Shown here: positions 59,459 to 64,000 of the stretch, in pieces
How positions within the stretch are numbered: the first letter of the stretch is position 1
How the letters are laid out: every line of letters starts with the position of its first letter
Made by a program: the position numbers and the translations under genes
Notes under the pieces: model-generated
Told to the model about the DNA's origin: nothing
What the model saw: only the letters and a program-made list of their open reading frames with translations
The model's database searches: none
Assembly: GCA_025351485.1 (NCBI GenBank)
Contig: JANXVU010000036.1
Span: 1 to 64,000 of the forward strand
Source of the DNA: Candidatus Eiseniibacteriota bacterium
GTDB taxonomy: Bacteria > Eisenbacteria > RBG-16-71-46 > JACRLI01
Reading direction: 5' to 3'
Length of the DNA: 64,000 nt

Positions 59459-60049
59459 ATGGGAATCCGGATCACCCGCGTGTACACCAAGGCCGGAGAC
59501 GGCGGCCAGACATCCCTCGTGGGAGGCCAGCGCGTGGACAAGGACTCGCTGCGCATCGAGGCCTACGGCACCGTGGATGAGCTGAACTCGATCCTGGGGC
59601 TGGTGCGTGATGCCAACCGCATGCCCGGCGCTCCGGCCGTGGAGGCGGGGTCCATCGAGGGCATGCTGCAGCGCATCCAGAACGAGCTATTCAACCTGGG
59701 CAGCGACCTGGCGACTCGCCTCGCGGACCGGCACCCGCAGCAGCCGGTGATCGAGGAACGGCACGTCAAGCACCTGGAGGACGATCTGGACCGGATGAAC
59801 TCCGAGCTTCCCGAGCTCCGGAGCTTCGTGCTGCCGGGGGGGGGCTGGGTGAGCGCCTACTGCCACCAGGCGCGCACGGTGTGCCGGCGCGCGGAGCGGC
59901 TGGTGGTGAAGCTGGCGAAGGAAGAGGAGATCTCTGGGCACGACCTGCCCTACTTGAACCGCCTCAGCGACTATCTGTTCGTGCTCGGCCGGTGGGCCGC
60001 CAAGGCCTACGGGGAAGCCGAGTCGCTTTGGAAGCCGGAGACAACCTGA
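59459..60049 (+). CDS. Cob(I)yrinic acid a,c-diamide adenosyltransferase, PduO type
   Basis: VYTKAGDGGQTSLVGGQRVDKDSLRIEAYGTVDELNSILG; ARTVCRRAERLVV; LNRLSDYLFVLGRWA. Confidence 0.96.
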   Translation: MGIRITRVYTKAGDGGQTSLVGGQRVDKDSLRIEAYGTVDELNSILGLVRDANRMPGAPAVEAGSIEGMLQRIQNELFNLGSDLATRLADRHPQQPVIEERHVKHLEDDLDRMNSELPELRSFVLPGGGWVSAYCHQARTVCRRAERLVVKLAKEEEISGHDLPYLNRLSDYLFVLGRWAAKAYGEAESLWKPETT

Positions 60050-60069
60050 GAGCCGAAAGAGGGGAAACC

Positions 60070-60534
60070 ATGCTCGAAGCCCCCCGCATTGTGGAGACCG
60101 AGGCCCAGGCGACCGCCGCGATCCACCTGGTCATTCCGCGCGCCGAAATGCAGAAGGTCTTCGGACCTGGAATCGGCGAGCTGATGGCGGCGATCGCCGC
60201 CCAGGGCCTCGCCGTCACCGGGCCGGTGATCAGCCGGCACCTGAGAAATCCGACGGACACTTTCGACTTTGAGATCTGCGTGCCGGTCTCTTCGGCCGTC
60301 ACGCCCGTGGGCCGGGTCCAGCCAGGACGCCTGCCCGCCACCACCGTGGCCCGCACGGTCTATCGTGGCCCGTACGAGGGCCTGGGCGCCGCGTGGGGCG
60401 AGTTCACGCGCTGGATCAAGGAGCAGGGTTACACGGAGGGTGCAGAGCTGTGGGAGTGCTACGTGGAAGGACCGCACTCCAGCCCCGATCCTTCCACCTG
60501 GCGAACGGAGTTCAACCGGCCGGTGACCCGCTAG
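60070..60534 (+). CDS. GyrI-like/effector-binding domain protein
   Basis: PATTVARTVYRGPYEGLGAAWGEFTRWIKEQGYTEGAELWECYVEGP, typical AraC-effector/GyrI-like fold sequence. Confidence 0.85.
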   Translation: MLEAPRIVETEAQATAAIHLVIPRAEMQKVFGPGIGELMAAIAAQGLAVTGPVISRHLRNPTDTFDFEICVPVSSAVTPVGRVQPGRLPATTVARTVYRGPYEGLGAAWGEFTRWIKEQGYTEGAELWECYVEGPHSSPDPSTWRTEFNRPVTR

Positions 60535-62348
60535 AAGCCAGGGGGTCCCGGCGCCGGCTCGTCGTCCTGCCGGAACTGTTCCTGGTAGAGCTTCGAGTAG
60601 AGCCCTCCGCGGGCGAGCAGCTCGGCGTGCTTGCCGTGCTCCACGATGCGGCCCTGGTCCATGACCAGGATCTGGTCGGCCTTGCGCACGGTGCTGAGCC
60701 GGTGGGCGATCACCAGGCTGGTGCGCCCTTCGAACAGCGGCTCCAGGGCGGCCTGGATGAGCGCCTCGGAACGCGAGTCCAGGGAGGACGTGGCTTCGTC
60801 CAGCACCAGCAGCCTCGGATTGCGCAGCACCACCCGCGCGATGGCCACGCGCTGCTTTTCCCCGCCCGAGAGCTTGTAGCCCCGCTCGCCCACCACCGTT
60901 TCGTAGCCCTCCGGCAGCGCCGCGATCACATCGTGGATCTGGGCCACGCGGCAGGCATCTTCGATCTCGGCGCGGGTCGCATGGGGCCGCGCATAGCGAA
61001 GGTTCTCCTCCACCGTGGCGTGGAAGAGCGTGGTCTCCTGCGTCACGGTCGAGGTGAGCGCCGCCACGTCCGCAAGGCGCAGATCCCGCAGGTCGATCCC
61101 ATCCAGCGTCACGCGCCCCTTCGCGGGGTCGTACAGCCGGCACGCCAGGTAGGTCATCGTGGTCTTGCCCGCGCCGCTCGGCCCCACCAGCGCCACCATC
61201 TCCCCGGGGCGCGCCTCGAACGACACATCTTGAAGAGTCCACGTGCCTTCGTTGTAGCCCATCCACACAGACTCGAACCGCAGCTCGCCCCGGGGCGAGG
61301 TGATGGCGGCCGGCTTCTCGGGGTCGCCGATTTCGAGCGGCAGGTCCAGGTATTCGAAGATGCGCCGAAAGAGCGAAGCGGCGCTCATGATGTCCACGTG
61401 CACGTTGACCAGCCCGGAAAAGGGTCCGTACAGCCTTCCCAGGTACGTCACGAACGCGAAGATCGTTCCAACCGTGATCCGCCCGGCGATGGCCTCGTGC
61501 CCGCCGAACAGGAAGATCAGCGCCGGCCCCACGCTGGCGAACATCATCAGGAACATCAGGAACCACCGGCCCAGCATGTTCTGCTTGATCTGCAGATCCC
61601 GCACCGCGCCGGCCCTTTCGCGGAACCGGCCGCGCTCGTACTCCTGCGCCCCGAAGAGCCGGGCCAGCAGGTAGCCGCTCACCGAGAGCGTCTCCTGCAC
61701 GTAAGACGTGAGTTCGGCCAGCCGTTCCTGGGTTTCTTTGGACAGCTTCTTGCGGATCTGGCCCACGCGCCGAGTCGGCAGGATGAACACCGGCAGCACG
61801 CCCACCGCGATCATCGAAAGGCGCCAGTCCATCCCGAAGATCACGATCAGGGTGCTCGTCACCATGAACACGTTGGTGGCGAGCGCGACCATGGTGCCGG
61901 TGACCACGCCCTGCACCCCGCCCACGTCGTTCTGGATGCGGGAGAGCACCTCGCCTGACTTGGTGTTGGTGAAAAAGCGCAGCGATTGGCGCAGCAACCG
62001 GTCGTACATGTCGTTGCGGATGGTGAACATCACGTTCTGGCCCATGACCGTGACCAGGTAGTTCTGCCCCACCCCGATAAGCCCGGAGAAGAGCGAGGCC
62101 CCGATCATCCCGGCCACCATCCAGTTGAGCCCCGCGAGGTCCTTGTGGGGGATGGCCTTGTCTATGATGTCGCGCATGAACAGGGCCGGCAGGAGACCCA
62201 GGATCGAAGTGCTGGCGATGCAGACCAGGATCAGCATGGAGGGCTTCCATGCGGGCAACAGGTAGCGGCCGATCCGGCGCGTATCGTCCATCCGGATCCT
62301 GGTGCCCGGCGTGGGCGGAGGTGAGGAACTCATCCAGTGCATGCTCAT
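60531..62348 (-). CDS. ABC transporter, fused permease and ATP-binding protein (MsbA-like exporter)
   Basis: Six-TM exporter region; GPSGAGKTTMTYLACRLY, LSGGEKQRVAIARVVLRNPRLLVLDEATSSLDSRSE. N-terminal start uncertain. Confidence 0.94.
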   Translation of the reverse strand: MSMHWMSSSPPPTPGTRIRMDDTRRIGRYLLPAWKPSMLILVCIASTSILGLLPALFMRDIIDKAIPHKDLAGLNWMVAGMIGASLFSGLIGVGQNYLVTVMGQNVMFTIRNDMYDRLLRQSLRFFTNTKSGEVLSRIQNDVGGVQGVVTGTMVALATNVFMVTSTLIVIFGMDWRLSMIAVGVLPVFILPTRRVGQIRKKLSKETQERLAELTSYVQETLSVSGYLLARLFGAQEYERGRFRERAGAVRDLQIKQNMLGRWFLMFLMMFASVGPALIFLFGGHEAIAGRITVGTIFAFVTYLGRLYGPFSGLVNVHVDIMSAASLFRRIFEYLDLPLEIGDPEKPAAITSPRGELRFESVWMGYNEGTWTLQDVSFEARPGEMVALVGPSGAGKTTMTYLACRLYDPAKGRVTLDGIDLRDLRLADVAALTSTVTQETTLFHATVEENLRYARPHATRAEIEDACRVAQIHDVIAALPEGYETVVGERGYKLSGGEKQRVAIARVVLRNPRLLVLDEATSSLDSRSEALIQAALEPLFEGRTSLVIAHRLSTVRKADQILVMDQGRIVEHGKHAELLARGGLYSKLYQEQFRQDDEPAPGPPGF

Positions 62349-62593
62349 GGAGAGGGACTCTAGCACGGTGCCCATGAGTCGCCCGGCGGGAACGGGCCCG
62401 GGAAGAGGTTGGAGGTGGCAAGTTAGTGCGCTAAAATACGTTACGTCGAATATGGAGATGTCCACCCGCGTTGACGCCTCCCGAAATTCGTGCTAACCTT
62501 CCTTTTTGCCGAAACTTACGCGCCAGCGTCGTTCGTGGCGATGGCGCGGGCTTTTGGTTGCCCGCCAAGGGCACGGCTTCTGCAGGGAGGAAC

Positions 62594-63553
62594 TTGGATC
62601 CGCTCGTCGAAAGGGTGCTCCAGGGCGAAAAGTCCGCCCTCGCCAGGGTGATCAGCCGGATCGAGAACCGTGAGCCCCAGGCGGTCGCGCTGCTGGACGA
62701 GTTGTTCCTGCACCAGAAGGCCGCCCCGCGGATCGGCGTGACCGGGCCCCCGGGCGCAGGCAAGAGCACCCTGGTGACCGGACTGATCCGGATCCTGCGC
62801 GAGCAGGGACACCGCGTGGGCGTGGTGGCCGTGGACCCCACCAGCCCCTTCAGCGGGGGCGCGGTGCTGGGAGACCGGGTGCGCATGAACGAAGTGGCGC
62901 TGGATCCCGGGGTGTTCATCCGGAGCATGGCCACCCGCGGCAGCCTGGGCGGGCTGGCTTCCACCTCGCGGGAGGTGTGCGAGGCGCTGGACGCCTTCGG
63001 CTCGGACCGGATCCTGCTGGAGACCGTGGGCGTGGGGCAGTCCGAGCTGGACGTGGCGCAGGCGGCCGACAGCACCGTGGTGGTGGTGGTGCCCGAATCT
63101 GGCGACTCGGTCCAGGCCCTGAAGGCCGGGCTGATGGAGATCGCCGACATTTTCGTCGTGAACAAGGCCGACCGCGAGGGCGCGGACCGGATGGTGCACG
63201 ACCTGGAGAGCGCGCTCTCCCTGAAGAACTGGAAGGACCGCTGGAAGCCGCCGGTCTTGAAAACGGTGGCCTCGCGCGGCGAGGGGATCCGGGAAGTGAA
63301 CGAAGCGCTGGAGCGGCACGCCGCCTGGCAGCTCGAGACCGGGCAGCTCTCGCACCGGAGGCGCGAGTCGGTGGGCGCCCGTATCCTGGAATTGACCCGC
63401 GAGGCGGTGACCCGCGCGGTGCTCGCGAAGGCCGGAAGGCCGGAGCTGGAAGCGCGCGTGGACGCCGTGCTCAAGGGAGTGGAAAGCCCGTACCGGGCGG
63501 CCGAGCGGTGGGCCGCCGAATTGCTGGACACCGCGAACGCGCCCAGCCCCTGA
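62594..63553 (+). CDS. meaB: Methylmalonyl-CoA mutase-associated GTPase MeaB
   Basis: [66 protein letters not shown] start after AGGGAGG. Confidence 0.94.
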   Translation: MDPLVERVLQGEKSALARVISRIENREPQAVALLDELFLHQKAAPRIGVTGPPGAGKSTLVTGLIRILREQGHRVGVVAVDPTSPFSGGAVLGDRVRMNEVALDPGVFIRSMATRGSLGGLASTSREVCEALDAFGSDRILLETVGVGQSELDVAQAADSTVVVVVPESGDSVQALKAGLMEIADIFVVNKADREGADRMVHDLESALSLKNWKDRWKPPVLKTVASRGEGIREVNEALERHAAWQLETGQLSHRRRESVGARILELTREAVTRAVLAKAGRPELEARVDAVLKGVESPYRAAERWAAELLDTANAPSP

Positions 63554-63588
63554 GAGCCGGTCCGGCCCAGGAACCCCAAGGAGAACCC

Positions 63589-64000
63589 ATGGCGACCCCC
63601 AGGAAGACGATGGAACTGCCCGAGAGCAGCCCCTCCGGGGCCGAACTGGACGAGAAGCTCCAGGCCCTCAAGAAGGCCTTGGAAGCCTACGACCAGGCCG
63701 TGGCCCGCAACGCCGGCACCCATCGCCATGTTTCTTACGACACCATCTCGGGCGCGCCCAACAAGCTGCTCTACACGCCGCTCGACACCGCCGGCATGGA
63801 CTACGCGCGCGACCTGGGAATGCCCGGCGAGTATCCGTTCACCCGTGGCATCCACCCGAGCCTCTACCGACACAAGCTCTGGACCATGCGCCAGTTCTCG
63901 GGCTTCGGCTCGGCGCGCGACACCAACCAGCGCTTCAAGTTCCTGCTGGGCCGCGGGCAGACCGGGCTCTCGGTGGCGTTCGACAACCCGACCATCATGG
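63589..64000 (+). CDS. Methylmalonyl-CoA mutase large subunit, N-terminal part (runs off the window)
   Basis: Reading from ATG 63589: ...[77 protein letters not shown], classic MCM N-terminus. Confidence 0.95.
   Translation, partial: MATPRKTMELPESSPSGAELDEKLQALKKALEAYDQAVARNAGTHRHVSYDTISGAPNKLLYTPLDTAGMDYARDLGMPGEYPFTRGIHPSLYRHKLWTMRQFSGFGSARDTNQRFKFLLGRGQTGLSVAFDNPTIM

Overview
High-GC bacterial chromosomal window (64 kb), almost fully coding, with no tRNA, rRNA or CRISPR recognised. The FlgD-like C-terminal domain, MCE/Mla genes and gene style suggest an uncultured FCB-like or Eisenbacteria-like lineage; this is inference only. Main contents: (1) a cobalamin riboswitch followed by a TonB-dependent receptor and a secreted beta-propeller protein, an arrangement like BtuB/BtuG; (2) an exosortase-family protein with a partner membrane protein, about 4-5 kb from a tandem pair of small secreted proteins that share an unusual C-terminal 'NNGPA..S + TM + RRR' tail, a candidate undescribed protein-sorting signal; (3) an Mla/MCE lipid transport operon; (4) an oligopeptide-type ABC cluster with tandem paralogous binding proteins and no ATPase genes; (5) a circularly permuted-looking flavoprotein fused to a NapH-like polyferredoxin membrane module; (6) a roughly 17 kb biosynthetic island (37.6-54.5 kb) with five ATP-grasp proteins, a GCS2-type carboxylate-amine ligase fused to CBS domains, an aspartoacylase-like hydrolase, a PepE/cyanophycinase-like protein, two esterases, an aminotransferase, a nucleotidyltransferase, a HAD phosphatase and a CDP-alcohol phosphotransferase with an altered catalytic motif. 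This island looks like a pathway for an unknown amide-linked and possibly lipid-attached metabolite; (7) B12-dependent propionate genes (PduO-type adenosyltransferase, MeaB, methylmalonyl-CoA mutase) at the right end. All calls come from reading the sequence and the ORF translations; no database search was run.
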